Of a stretch of 10,667 nt of DNA, positions 1 through 5,675 are shown piece by piece. Under the pieces are notes generated by a model that did no database searches, had not been told where the DNA came from, and saw nothing but the letters and a program-made list of their open reading frames with translations. Source of the stretch: Legionellales bacterium UBA5158 (lineage in GTDB: Bacteria; Pseudomonadota; Gammaproteobacteria; DSM-16500). Within the stretch, counting starts at the first letter, position 1. Each line of letters begins with the position of its first letter. The stretch is taken from assembly GCA_002413665.1 (NCBI GenBank), contig DHXK01000083.1, positions 1-10,667 of the forward strand. The letters are read 5' to 3'. A program made the translations under genes and the position numbers.

Positions 1-22
1 GTCAGATGTGTATAAGAGACAG
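1..22. other. Sequencing adapter remnant (Nextera/Tn5 mosaic end)
   Basis: The first 22 bases match the 3' end of the Nextera read-1 adapter, including the complete 19-bp Tn5 mosaic end AGATGTGTATAAGAGACAG preceded by GTC. The ftsI reading frame becomes sensible immediately after base 22. This is library-preparation sequence left on a contig end, not a genomic transposon end. Confidence 0.96.
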
Positions 23-492
23 GGATAGTAACGTTTATAAGCTTCTTGAAAATAAACACCCGATAACGCATGTTGCTTTAATTTCGCAGCAGCATCTGGT
101 GAAATACCACGCTTAATATAAACAAATTCTCTATGCTTATTTTTTTCTTTTAAAATTATTTTTTTAATCTCAGCCGCAGATATACCAAGAGATTGGCTAA
201 CAATTTTGAGATCTTGATCTGTGAGTGAAAAATCTTGAGGGTTGATCCATACCGAATAAACAACGGTGCTAACCGCTAAAGGAGAGCCATTCCTATCCGT
301 AATAATACCTCGGAAAGCTGGAGCGCTCACCGTTCGCAAAGCACGCAGATCACCTTGGCGTTGCAAAAAATTTCGGTTAATAAGCGATAAATCTACAATT
401 CTTATTGTTAATCCCAGCACTAATAAAAGTATTAAAACAATCGCTAAGTAAAAACGACTAGGGATAAATGTTGCGTTTAATCTAGATTTCAA
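23..492 (-). CDS. ftsI: Peptidoglycan transpeptidase FtsI (PBP3), N-terminal part, truncated by contig end
   Basis: Septal class B penicillin-binding protein that cross-links peptidoglycan at the division site with FtsW, FtsL, FtsB and FtsQ. About 156 N-terminal residues are present: a short basic cytoplasmic tail, one membrane anchor at about residues 14-34 (FYLAIVLILLLVLGLTI), and the start of the periplasmic pedestal domain with the family stretch RGIITDRNGSPLAVS at residues 61-75. The last readable residues before the adapter (KRYYP) fit the conserved RRYYP region. The transpeptidase domain lies off the contig. The frame has a TAG at 496-498, so the start is taken as TTG at 490-492, 11 bases after an AGGG. 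It follows ftsL by 66 bp in the same direction. Identity is secure; the start codon is inferred. Confidence 0.92.
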
Positions 493-558
493 TCGCTATA
501 TCATCCCTAACACAGGTTGCTAATAAGCCGTTTTGCAACTAGGCCTGTGAACATTGGT

Positions 559-906
559 TTAGATATCTGGTGAAGTGTTAATAACAACAATTGATTTGGC
601 TTCTGGTAATACCATTTGGTATTGTCGTTCCGCAATTTGTTGAACACGTGCCGGCATCATCCATGTGCTTTTTTCTAAAAGTAATTGCGCCCACTGAACG
701 TGTAATTGATTCTGATCCTCCAGAGCTTGCTCAAAGCCAGAATTCAAACCACGTGTCACATTTGTGACGTATACCATGCCTAATGCAGAGGTCAAAAGCG
801 CTAAGATCATTATGACACTTGTTAACTGAGCTCGAGTAAAAAAAAGTGAGAAAGCCCATCCACGTGATAATGTACCTTGATTTAGTAAGCGAGCCGCCGC
901 ATTCAT
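559..906 (-). CDS. ftsL: Cell division protein FtsL
   Basis: Small bitopic protein of the FtsQLB complex that activates FtsWI during septation. The 115 residues show a cytoplasmic tail (1-27), a single membrane helix (about 28-48, rich in L, I, A and V), and a periplasmic segment from about residue 50 (LNSGFEQALEDQNQLHVQW) with the heptad-like pattern expected of the FtsL coiled coil that pairs with FtsB. Length and position between rsmH and ftsI are typical of gammaproteobacteria. The ATG overlaps the rsmH stop as ATGA (903-906), indicating translational coupling, and a GGAG lies 8 bases upstream, inside the end of rsmH. FtsL sequences diverge widely, so the assignment rests on topology and locus as much as on residues. 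Confidence 0.93.
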   Translation of the reverse strand: MNAAARLLNQGTLSRGWAFSLFFTRAQLTSVIMILALLTSALGMVYVTNVTRGLNSGFEQALEDQNQLHVQWAQLLLEKSTWMMPARVQQIAERQYQMVLPEAKSIVVINTSPDI

Positions 907-1856
907 AATAGCTTCTCCGCAATTCGTAAAACCGCACTACGTGCCCGTGGATTAAAAGCGATTTCCTTAGGACTTGCCTTGATAGCACGACCTAAACGTT
1001 TAAGTCTTGGTCGTAACATATCATTATGGATAGGCAACCCTTTGGGGAAATCACCGCCTCGTTCATGATATTGTATAAAACGTTTAACAATACGATCTTC
1101 TAGAGAGTGAAAACTAATCACTAACAAACGTCCACCCAAGGTTAGCGCCTCTAAACTTTGATCTAGTACTTGTTTTAGATCGTCAAGTTCATGATTAATC
1201 GCAATGCGGATTGCTAGAAAACTGCGAGTAGCAGGATGCTTATGCTTTTCCCAACGAGGAATGGCAGCCGATACAATATCAGCTAATTCTTTTGTGGTGG
1301 TGATGGGATTTATTTTTCTCTTTTCAACAATCGAACGAGCTATACGACGTGAAAAACGTTCCTCGCCATATTCCCATAAAACATTCGCAAGCTCTTCTTC
1401 TTTTATTTGAGCAATCCATTGTGCTGCATCTAATCCTTGGGAAGAATCCATTCTCATATCCAACTTTCCATCGCGCATAAAACTAAAGCCGCGCTCAGCT
1501 TCATCTAATTGAGGTGAAGAAACACCCAAATCAAAGAGAATGCCTGTCAGCTTACCTATCCAATCTTGATTTTTTAGAATTTTTTCTAAGTTAGCAAACG
1601 AGCCGTGCTGAATCATAAATCGAGGATCATCTGCAAAACGTTGTTTTGCAAAGGCAACTGCAGAAGGATCTTTATCTAAAGCTATTAAACGGCCAGCAGA
1701 ATTTAATTGATTTAAAATGGCTTGTGAATGCCCTCCACGGCCAAATGTGGCATCTACGTAAAAACCGTCAGGTTGTATCACAAGTCCCTCGATTACCTCG
1801 TCTAACAAGACAGGTAAATGAGTGCCACCTTCTTCATTCATTCGACAAGCCGCCAT
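903..1856 (-). CDS. rsmH: 16S rRNA (cytosine-1402-N4)-methyltransferase RsmH
   Basis: Formerly MraW. It uses S-adenosylmethionine to methylate N4 of C1402 in the ribosomal P site, the same nucleotide whose ribose is methylated by RsmI, also encoded in this window. The 317 residues match the family length. Visible motifs are the SAM-binding loop DATFGRGGHS (35-44), an acidic D61 at the end of the next strand (LIALDKD), GILFDLGVSSPQLD (105-118), ISFHSLEDRIVK (247-258) and the C-terminal NPRARSAVLRIAEK. The ATG at 1856 has GAGAGG 8 bases upstream; a second ATG at 1841 (residue 6) is a weaker alternative. It begins 28 bp after the mraZ stop and overlaps ftsL by 4 bp, so it belongs to the mraZ-controlled division operon. 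Confidence 0.97.
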   Translation of the reverse strand: MAACRMNEEGGTHLPVLLDEVIEGLVIQPDGFYVDATFGRGGHSQAILNQLNSAGRLIALDKDPSAVAFAKQRFADDPRFMIQHGSFANLEKILKNQDWIGKLTGILFDLGVSSPQLDEAERGFSFMRDGKLDMRMDSSQGLDAAQWIAQIKEEELANVLWEYGEERFSRRIARSIVEKRKINPITTTKELADIVSAAIPRWEKHKHPATRSFLAIRIAINHELDDLKQVLDQSLEALTLGGRLLVISFHSLEDRIVKRFIQYHERGGDFPKGLPIHNDMLRPRLKRLGRAIKASPKEIAFNPRARSAVLRIAEKLL

Positions 1857-1884
1857 ATATAAAACCTCTCAACGAGGGTTACGA

Positions 1885-2343
1885 TTACAAGGATAAGGAT
1901 TTCATCTCTTCTGGTAATTCAGAATCTGCATTTGATTCTTCATCCAGCCATTGAGTACGCCTTTCTTCCCAATGTTTTTCATCCCACAATTCAAACTTTT
2001 TGCCCTGGCCTACTAACATTGCATGCTTTGTGATACCAGCATAGTCACGCAAAAGGGGGGGCAATAAAATACGGCCATGGGTATCAATTTCTGCTTCTGT
2101 AGCATGCCCTATTAATAAACGCTGTATACGTCGTGCAGCTTTATTAAAGCTAGGCAAAGCTGCTAATTTTTTCTCTATTTCTTCCCAAGAGGCGAGAGGA
2201 TACAAAAGCAGGCAGCGTTCTTCAGTGTCGATTGTCATGACAATACTGCCGCGATTGTCTTGTTGAAGACTGTCACGATAGCGCGAAGGCATTACCATCC
2301 TGCCTTTGGCATCAATATTGACCCCGTTGACTCCTCGAAACAC
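1885..2343 (-). CDS. mraZ: Transcriptional regulator MraZ
   Basis: First gene of the division/cell wall cluster and, in characterised species, a DNA-binding regulator of its own operon. The 152 residues contain two AbrB-like MraZ half-domains, each with the DxxxR signature: DAKGR at 11-15 and DTHGR at 87-91. The start is taken as GTG at 2341-2343, giving MFRGVNGVNIDAKGR, which aligns with the usual MFRG N terminus. GGAGG lies 5 bases upstream. A longer reading from TTG at 2355 is possible but would put that ribosome binding site inside the gene. The C terminus carries an acidic tail (SNADSELPEE). Four regularly spaced GTGG boxes upstream are the probable binding site of this protein. The gene leads into rsmH, ftsL and ftsI. 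Confidence 0.97.
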   Translation of the reverse strand: MFRGVNGVNIDAKGRMVMPSRYRDSLQQDNRGSIVMTIDTEERCLLLYPLASWEEIEKKLAALPSFNKAARRIQRLLIGHATEAEIDTHGRILLPPLLRDYAGITKHAMLVGQGKKFELWDEKHWEERRTQWLDEESNADSELPEEMKSLSL

Positions 2344-2355
2344 GTCAGCCTCCAA
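2336..2355 (-). promoter_or_regulatory. Ribosome binding site deciding the mraZ GTG start
   Basis: On the minus strand GGAGG is followed by CTGAC and then GTG (2341-2343), an ideal spacing. The protein from this GTG starts MFRG, as in other MraZ proteins, which argues against the in-frame TTG at 2355. Confidence 0.8.
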
Positions 2356-2379
2356 TTGCAGGAAAACTTACACCTTTCC

Positions 2380-2409
2380 GTATAATCAATATACCACTCT
2401 TTCCCACAA
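2380..2409 (-). promoter_or_regulatory. Candidate mraZ promoter
   Basis: On the minus strand TTGTGG (2404-2409) and TTATAC (2380-2385) are separated by 18 bases, a fair match to the sigma-70 -35 and -10 hexamers. The -35 overlaps one MraZ box and the spacer contains another, so a bound MraZ would block RNA polymerase. The assignment is by eye; another AT-rich hexamer nearby could be the true -10. Confidence 0.5.
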
Positions 2410-2427
2410 TAAACCACTTTTTACCAC
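2393..2427 (-). promoter_or_regulatory. MraZ operator: four GTGG(T/G) boxes at 10-bp spacing
   Basis: Read on the minus strand, the boxes are GTGGT (2423-2427), GTGGT (2413-2417), GTGGG (2403-2407) and GTGGT (2393-2397), separated by 5-base A/T-rich spacers, so each box starts exactly 10 bases after the last. Known MraZ sites are short direct repeats of this kind just upstream of mraZ. The array ends about 50 bases before the mraZ start and overlaps the predicted promoter, which fits autoregulation. Confidence 0.88.
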
Positions 2428-2450
2428 AAAAGATTCACGTAGGCGCTTGA

Positions 2451-2493
2451 TAAAACTAGAGCTTCCCACTTAGGGATTGTACTTAGGGCTCTA
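2451..2493 (-). terminator. Candidate terminator after rnpB
   Basis: On the minus strand TAGAGC (2488-2493) pairs with GCTCTA (2457-2462), possibly extended by CC/GG across an AA bulge, and is followed directly by GTTTTAT. The loop holds a direct repeat of ACTTAGGG (plus strand 2468-2475 and 2481-2488). It would separate rnpB from the mraZ operon. A T7 run at 2526-2532, at the 3' edge of rnpB, is an alternative termination point. Confidence 0.4.
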
Positions 2494-2531
2494 ATAAATT
2501 TGCGATAAAAAGAATTGAGCTGAATAAAAAA

Positions 2532-2901
2532 AGAAGAGTCAACCGATAAGCCGGGTTCTGTCGTGGACAACCATTTATCTGGGATGTTTGTCGCCAAACA
2601 CCTCAAGCAACCTACCCGAGCTTAGTGTGGGTCACACTGTATGAGCATCAAAGATACTCACGTAAGCTCCTATTTGGTCTTGCTCCGAGTGGGGTTTACC
2701 TTGCCACAATTGTTGCCAATTGCGCGGTGCGCTCTTACCGCACCTTTTCACCCTTACCGAGTATAAATACAAGGCGGTATATTCTCTGTGGCACTTTCCG
2801 TAAGCTCACGCTTCCCAGGCGTTACCTGGCACTCTACCCTATGGAGCCCGGACTTTCCTCCATCTGCGTTAGCAAACAGCGATTGCCTCGGTCAACTCTA
2901 G
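2532..2901 (-). ncRNA. rnpB: RNase P RNA (M1 RNA, bacterial type A)
   Basis: Catalytic RNA that cleaves the 5' leader from precursor tRNAs together with the RnpA protein. On the minus strand the conserved core is plain: GGAGGAAAGTCCGG (2848-2861) followed by GCTCCATAGGG, GCCAGGTAACGCCTGGG, GGTAAGGGTGAAAAGGTGCG, the GAGCGCACCGCG segment, and near the 3' end ACAGAACCCGGCTTATCGG. The terminal helix P1 forms between AGAGTTGACC (2890-2899) and GGTTGACTCT (2535-2544), all ten pairs being Watson-Crick or G-U. The length of about 370 nt is close to the 377 of Escherichia coli. Ends are set from P1 and are accurate to a few bases. It lies between rsmI and mraZ, all on the minus strand, as in Pseudomonas. 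Open frames here are accidental. Confidence 0.97.
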
Positions 2902-2906
2902 GCAGT

Positions 2907-2912
2907 AGAATA
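2907..2912 (-). promoter_or_regulatory. Candidate -10 element of rnpB
   Basis: TATTCT on the minus strand lies about 7 bases before the first base of the P1 helix, the correct place for a -10 box of a gene whose transcript starts at the mature 5' end. No convincing -35 hexamer is visible 16-18 bases upstream. An ATCCTA/TAGGAT inverted repeat (2912-2917 and 2934-2939) flanks the would-be -35 area. Confidence 0.4.
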
Positions 2913-2944
2913 TCCTAATTAGCTGAATATGGGTAGGATTTAAT

Positions 2945-3805
2945 CTAAGAATTGAGTTTATTATTTGTTATTTTAAGCGCGAGGTTATAGACAGTATTTT
3001 TCTTCTGACCTGTTATTTTAGTGACTAATTCAACTGCCTGCTTTAAAGGCAATGAATCTAATAAAATGGTAAGCATGTCAGAAAAACTTTCTTTGTTTAG
3101 TTGCAAATCCTCTTTTATGCCCTCAACGATGACAACCATTTCACCACGCTCTTGGTTCGTGTCTGATTTTACCCACTCTATTAACTGGCCTAAGCTGCCC
3201 GAGGTAATAGTCTCATATATCTTTGTTAATTCGCGACCAATAACAGCTAATCTGCTTTCTGTCCAAATAACTTGCATCGCTTCTAAAAGATCGAGAATAC
3301 GGTGAGGTGACTCATAAAAAATCATCGTGCGTGTTTCATTGGTAAGTGCTTGCAATCGCTGCAATCGTGGGCCTGATTTGGCGGGCATGAAACCCTCAAA
3401 TACAAACCTGTCTGTTGGCAACCCTGCCACACTTAAAGCTGCTATGGCCGCACACGCTCCTGGTATAGGCACTGTTTTAATGCCGGCTAAACGTGCCTCA
3501 CGAACCAAATAATATCCTGGGTCACTGATTAGAGGCGTTCCAGCATCACTAATTAGCGCGATGGTCTCTCCTTTCTCAAGCCGTTCTAACAACTTTTTTG
3601 TTTTTTCTCTTTCATTATGCTCGTGCAAAGCTATGATGGGCGTATTTATTAAATAATGTCGCAGTAATGGCTGACTGTGTCGGGTATCTTCTGCGACTAT
3701 GCAATCAACCGTTTTTAAAACCTCAATCGCACGTAAAGTGATATCTTGCAGGTTACCAATTGGAGTTGCCACCACATACAGAATGCCCAAACTATTTATA
3801 TTCAT
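2945..3805 (-). CDS. rsmI: 16S rRNA (cytidine-1402-2'-O)-methyltransferase RsmI
   Basis: Tetrapyrrole-methylase-fold enzyme that 2'-O-methylates C1402 of 16S rRNA with S-adenosylmethionine, acting on the same nucleotide as RsmH. The 286 residues match the family length and show TPIGNLQDIT (14-23), EDTRHS (39-44), DAGTPLISDPG (87-97), the IPGACAAIAALSVAGLP segment (114-130) and FYESPHRI (163-170), all hallmarks of RsmI. The C-terminal part (LLDSLPLKQAVELVTKITG) is the usual small helical domain. The ATG at 3805 agrees with family N termini but has no clear Shine-Dalgarno sequence. It is divergent from yraN and is followed after 43 bp by rnpB. In relatives lpoA would lie on its upstream side; here it does not. 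Confidence 0.97.
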   Translation of the reverse strand: MNINSLGILYVVATPIGNLQDITLRAIEVLKTVDCIVAEDTRHSQPLLRHYLINTPIIALHEHNEREKTKKLLERLEKGETIALISDAGTPLISDPGYYLVREARLAGIKTVPIPGACAAIAALSVAGLPTDRFVFEGFMPAKSGPRLQRLQALTNETRTMIFYESPHRILDLLEAMQVIWTESRLAVIGRELTKIYETITSGSLGQLIEWVKSDTNQERGEMVVIVEGIKEDLQLNKESFSDMLTILLDSLPLKQAVELVTKITGQKKNTVYNLALKITNNKLNS

Positions 3806-3815
3806 AAGCTAAAAT

Positions 3816-3843
3816 GTTATCTTCTAAGTTAAAATAATGCCAA
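3816..3843 (-). promoter_or_regulatory. Candidate rsmI promoter
   Basis: On the minus strand TTGGCA (3838-3843) and GATAAC (3816-3821) are 16 bases apart, matching 5/6 and 4/6 of the sigma-70 hexamers. Transcription would start near 3809, only a few bases before the rsmI ATG. That would give a nearly leaderless mRNA, in line with the lack of a ribosome binding site. Prediction by eye only. Confidence 0.35.
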
Positions 3844-3918
3844 GATACTAGTGAAAAAAATTCTCAACAAAGCTAAAAATTACTCGCGCCTATGCTCCCT
3901 CATATGAACCAAAAAATC

Positions 3919-3941
3919 CAGAATTTTGACATGAAATTCTG
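3919..3941. repeat. Short inverted repeat in the rsmI-yraN intergenic region
   Basis: CAGAATTT (3919-3926) and AAATTCTG (3934-3941) form a perfect 8-bp inverted repeat around a 7-base centre. It overlaps the TTGACA of the candidate yraN promoter, so it could be an operator for an unidentified regulator, or chance in AT-rich DNA. No T-run follows it, so a terminator role is unlikely. Confidence 0.4.
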
Positions 3942-3954
3942 AATTATCTAGAAG
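3926..3954 (+). promoter_or_regulatory. Candidate promoter of the yraN-gmhA-dolP operon
   Basis: A perfect -35 hexamer TTGACA (3926-3931) is followed after 17 bases by TAGAAG (3949-3954), which matches 4 of 6 bases of the -10 consensus. Transcription would begin near 3961, about 80 bases before yraN. The rest of the 3806-4042 gap holds no gene that I can recognise. Confidence 0.4.
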
Positions 3955-4042
3955 AAACCTACAAAATCCCCTCAGCGAGAATCTATCTAAAATTTATCTT
4001 TCATACCAAAAATCATCTTCACACACTTGGACCTATTACATA

Positions 4043-4420
4043 ATGGACATTACTAGCTCAATTCAAATTGGTCAGCAAGCAGAAGACGAAGCTTGTCAGT
4101 ATCTCAAGAAACAAGGCTACAGCCTTATCACACGAAATTATCGATGCAAACGCGGGGAGATTGATCTAATTATGAAAGATAAAACAACCATAGTCTTTAT
4201 CGAAGTCCGAGTTCGCAATAATTTGCGCTATGGGGACGCTTTAGCCAGCGTAGATCTACGTAAACAAAAAAAACTCACTATTACAGCAACTCACTATTTG
4301 TGTCAACAAAAGTGGTTTAATAAAGTTAATTGTCGATTTGATGTAATTGGAATAAGCTATAGCCAGACAAAGGCATCTATAGAATGGATTAAAAATGCCT
4401 TTCCCGCTTACCACCTCTAA
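4043..4420 (+). CDS. yraN: YraN/UPF0102 family endonuclease-like protein
   Basis: Small conserved protein with the restriction-endonuclease-like fold of the UPF0102 family; its biological role is not firmly established. The 125 residues align along their length with YraN of Escherichia coli: G10-A13 and E14 in the first helix, RNYRCKRGEIDLIM (31-44) with the GEID motif at 38-41, IVFIEVRVR (50-58) giving the acidic/E-x-K/R part of the nuclease-like core, YGDALASVD, and CRFDVIGI near the C terminus. The ATG at 4043 gives the usual N-terminal length, although no strong ribosome binding site precedes it. It leads a rightward operon, with gmhA/diaA starting 15 bp after its stop. Confidence 0.93.
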   Translation: MDITSSIQIGQQAEDEACQYLKKQGYSLITRNYRCKRGEIDLIMKDKTTIVFIEVRVRNNLRYGDALASVDLRKQKKLTITATHYLCQQKWFNKVNCRFDVIGISYSQTKASIEWIKNAFPAYHL

Positions 4421-4435
4421 GACACCATATAACCT

Positions 4436-5041
4436 ATGAATAATATATTACACCGAATTAACCATAACTTTAGTGAAAGCATTCAAACCAAAATTAATTC
4501 TGCGGATACACTCGTAGAAATAATTGGAGCTGCTTGTCAAAAAGTAGTGCAATGCCTGTTAGACGGAAATAAAATCTTAAGTTGTGGCAATGGCGGGTCC
4601 CCCTGTGACGCCATGCATTTCTCATCTGAAATGTTAAATCGTTTTAAACACGAAAGACCTAGCTTACCTGCTATCGCACTCACTGCCGATATAGCCACAC
4701 TGACTTCCATCGCCAATGATTATAGCTATGACGATATTTTCGCAAAACAATTACGAGCCTTGGGTCAATCAGGCGACATGCTTTTGGCTATATCCACCAG
4801 TGGTAACTCTGCAAATGTTATTAATGCAATTAAAGCTGCTCAAGATAAACAAATTACTGTCCTTGCTCTGACAGGCGGAGATGGAGGTAAAATAGCAGGT
4901 GCATTGCAAGAACATGATATCGAAATTAGAGTTCCTGCTTTTGAAGTCGCACGCATTCAAGAAGTCCATTTATTTATTATCCATTGCATTTGCGATATTG
5001 TTGATTACCAATTATTTGGTCACGGAGAGCTAGCTACATGA
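4436..5041 (+). CDS. gmhA: SIS-domain phosphoheptose isomerase GmhA / DiaA-type protein
   Basis: Sugar isomerase (SIS) protein. GmhA converts sedoheptulose 7-phosphate to D-glycero-D-manno-heptose 7-phosphate for LPS inner-core heptose; the paralogue DiaA instead binds DnaA and promotes replication initiation. The locus next to yraN and dolP is the diaA locus of enterobacteria, but in Pseudomonas the gene here is annotated gmhA. The 201 residues contain the phosphate-binding CGNGGSPCDAMHF (50-62) and STSGNS (120-125) segments. H61, E65, Q175 and H183 correspond by eye to the metal and catalytic residues of GmhA (H61, E65, Q172, H180 in E. coli), whereas E. coli DiaA lacks the glutamate. I therefore favour an active isomerase, with a DnaA role still possible. 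Pro56 replaces the usual small or His residue. It overlaps the next gene by 4 bp (ATGA). Confidence 0.85.
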   Translation: MNNILHRINHNFSESIQTKINSADTLVEIIGAACQKVVQCLLDGNKILSCGNGGSPCDAMHFSSEMLNRFKHERPSLPAIALTADIATLTSIANDYSYDDIFAKQLRALGQSGDMLLAISTSGNSANVINAIKAAQDKQITVLALTGGDGGKIAGALQEHDIEIRVPAFEVARIQEVHLFIIHCICDIVDYQLFGHGELAT

Positions 5042-5610
5042 AAAAAATTATTACCTTTATCGTTATTAGTCTTTCACTGCAAAGTTGTATATTTGCGGTA
5101 GGAGCAGCAGCAGGTGCAACAATAGCTGCTGTTGTTTACGACCACAGAAAAGTCGAACAAGTCGTTGGGGATCAAAAAATTACAAATAACGCAATTGATA
5201 AAATAAATGCGATTCCAGGTATACGTGAAGAAAATCATATTAACGTGACCTCCTTTAATCAAGTTGTCTTATTGACTGGTGAAGTAACTACTCCACAGTT
5301 ACAACAACAAGTAGAAGAAGCCGTTAAATCCTCAGGTGACATAGAAAAAGTTTACAATCAGCTTGCAGTTAGAGACCCTATTTCTACATTGACTCGTGGC
5401 AGCGATTCATGGATTTCTACTAAAATCAAAACTCAAATGTTAGGTATGAAAGGATTAAAGTCAGGCTCAATTAAAGTGATCACAGAAAACGGTACTGTCT
5501 ACTTAATGGGATTAGTTAATCATGAACAAGCTGACAATGCTGCAGACATAGCACGCGAAGTAATAGGAGTTCAAAAAGTAGTAAAAGTTTTTCAATATAA
5601 AGATAACTAA
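5038..5610 (+). CDS. dolP: DolP-like outer-membrane lipoprotein with two BON domains (first copy)
   Basis: Homologue of DolP (YraP), an outer-membrane lipoprotein needed for envelope integrity. The 190 residues begin with a lipoprotein signal peptide: KK, a hydrophobic stretch and the lipobox LQSC with Cys17 as lipidation site. Ile at +2 is not an inner-membrane retention signal, so outer-membrane sorting is expected. A small-residue segment (AVGAAAGATIAAVVYD) follows, then BON domain 1 (about 50-110, INVTSFNQVVLLTGEV) and BON domain 2 (about 125-187, IKVITENGTVYLMGLV), both with the BON valine/glycine pattern. The phrase DSWISTKIKTQML between them matches DolP. The ATG overlaps the gmhA stop, so the two are probably translationally coupled. 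Confidence 0.92.
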   Translation: MKKIITFIVISLSLQSCIFAVGAAAGATIAAVVYDHRKVEQVVGDQKITNNAIDKINAIPGIREENHINVTSFNQVVLLTGEVTTPQLQQQVEEAVKSSGDIEKVYNQLAVRDPISTLTRGSDSWISTKIKTQMLGMKGLKSGSIKVITENGTVYLMGLVNHEQADNAADIAREVIGVQKVVKVFQYKDN

Positions 5611-5675
5611 TAAAAATCTTATCTATCATTTAGAGTTAATTAGTTAAATAGATGATTAAGAAAAAGGATATTATG

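Noticed and set aside
1..22. End of a Tn5-like transposon
   Set aside because: The sequence is the commercial adapter form with the three extra adapter bases, at the very end of the contig, with no transposase or target duplication.
731..988. Open frame of 85 codons on the minus strand
   Set aside because: It lies in another frame across the ftsL/rsmH junction, has no recognisable domain, and both overlapped genes are clear.
1646..1954. Open frame of 102 codons on the plus strand
   Set aside because: It is antisense to rsmH and the end of mraZ, with no ribosome binding site and a shadow-like composition.
2421..2918. Open frames on both strands between mraZ and rsmI
   Set aside because: They cover the RNase P RNA gene, whose conserved core and P1 helix explain the sequence.
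3806..4042. Possible remnant of lpoA
   Set aside because: No frame in this stretch gives a segment resembling LpoA; only promoter-like sequence and a short inverted repeat are visible.
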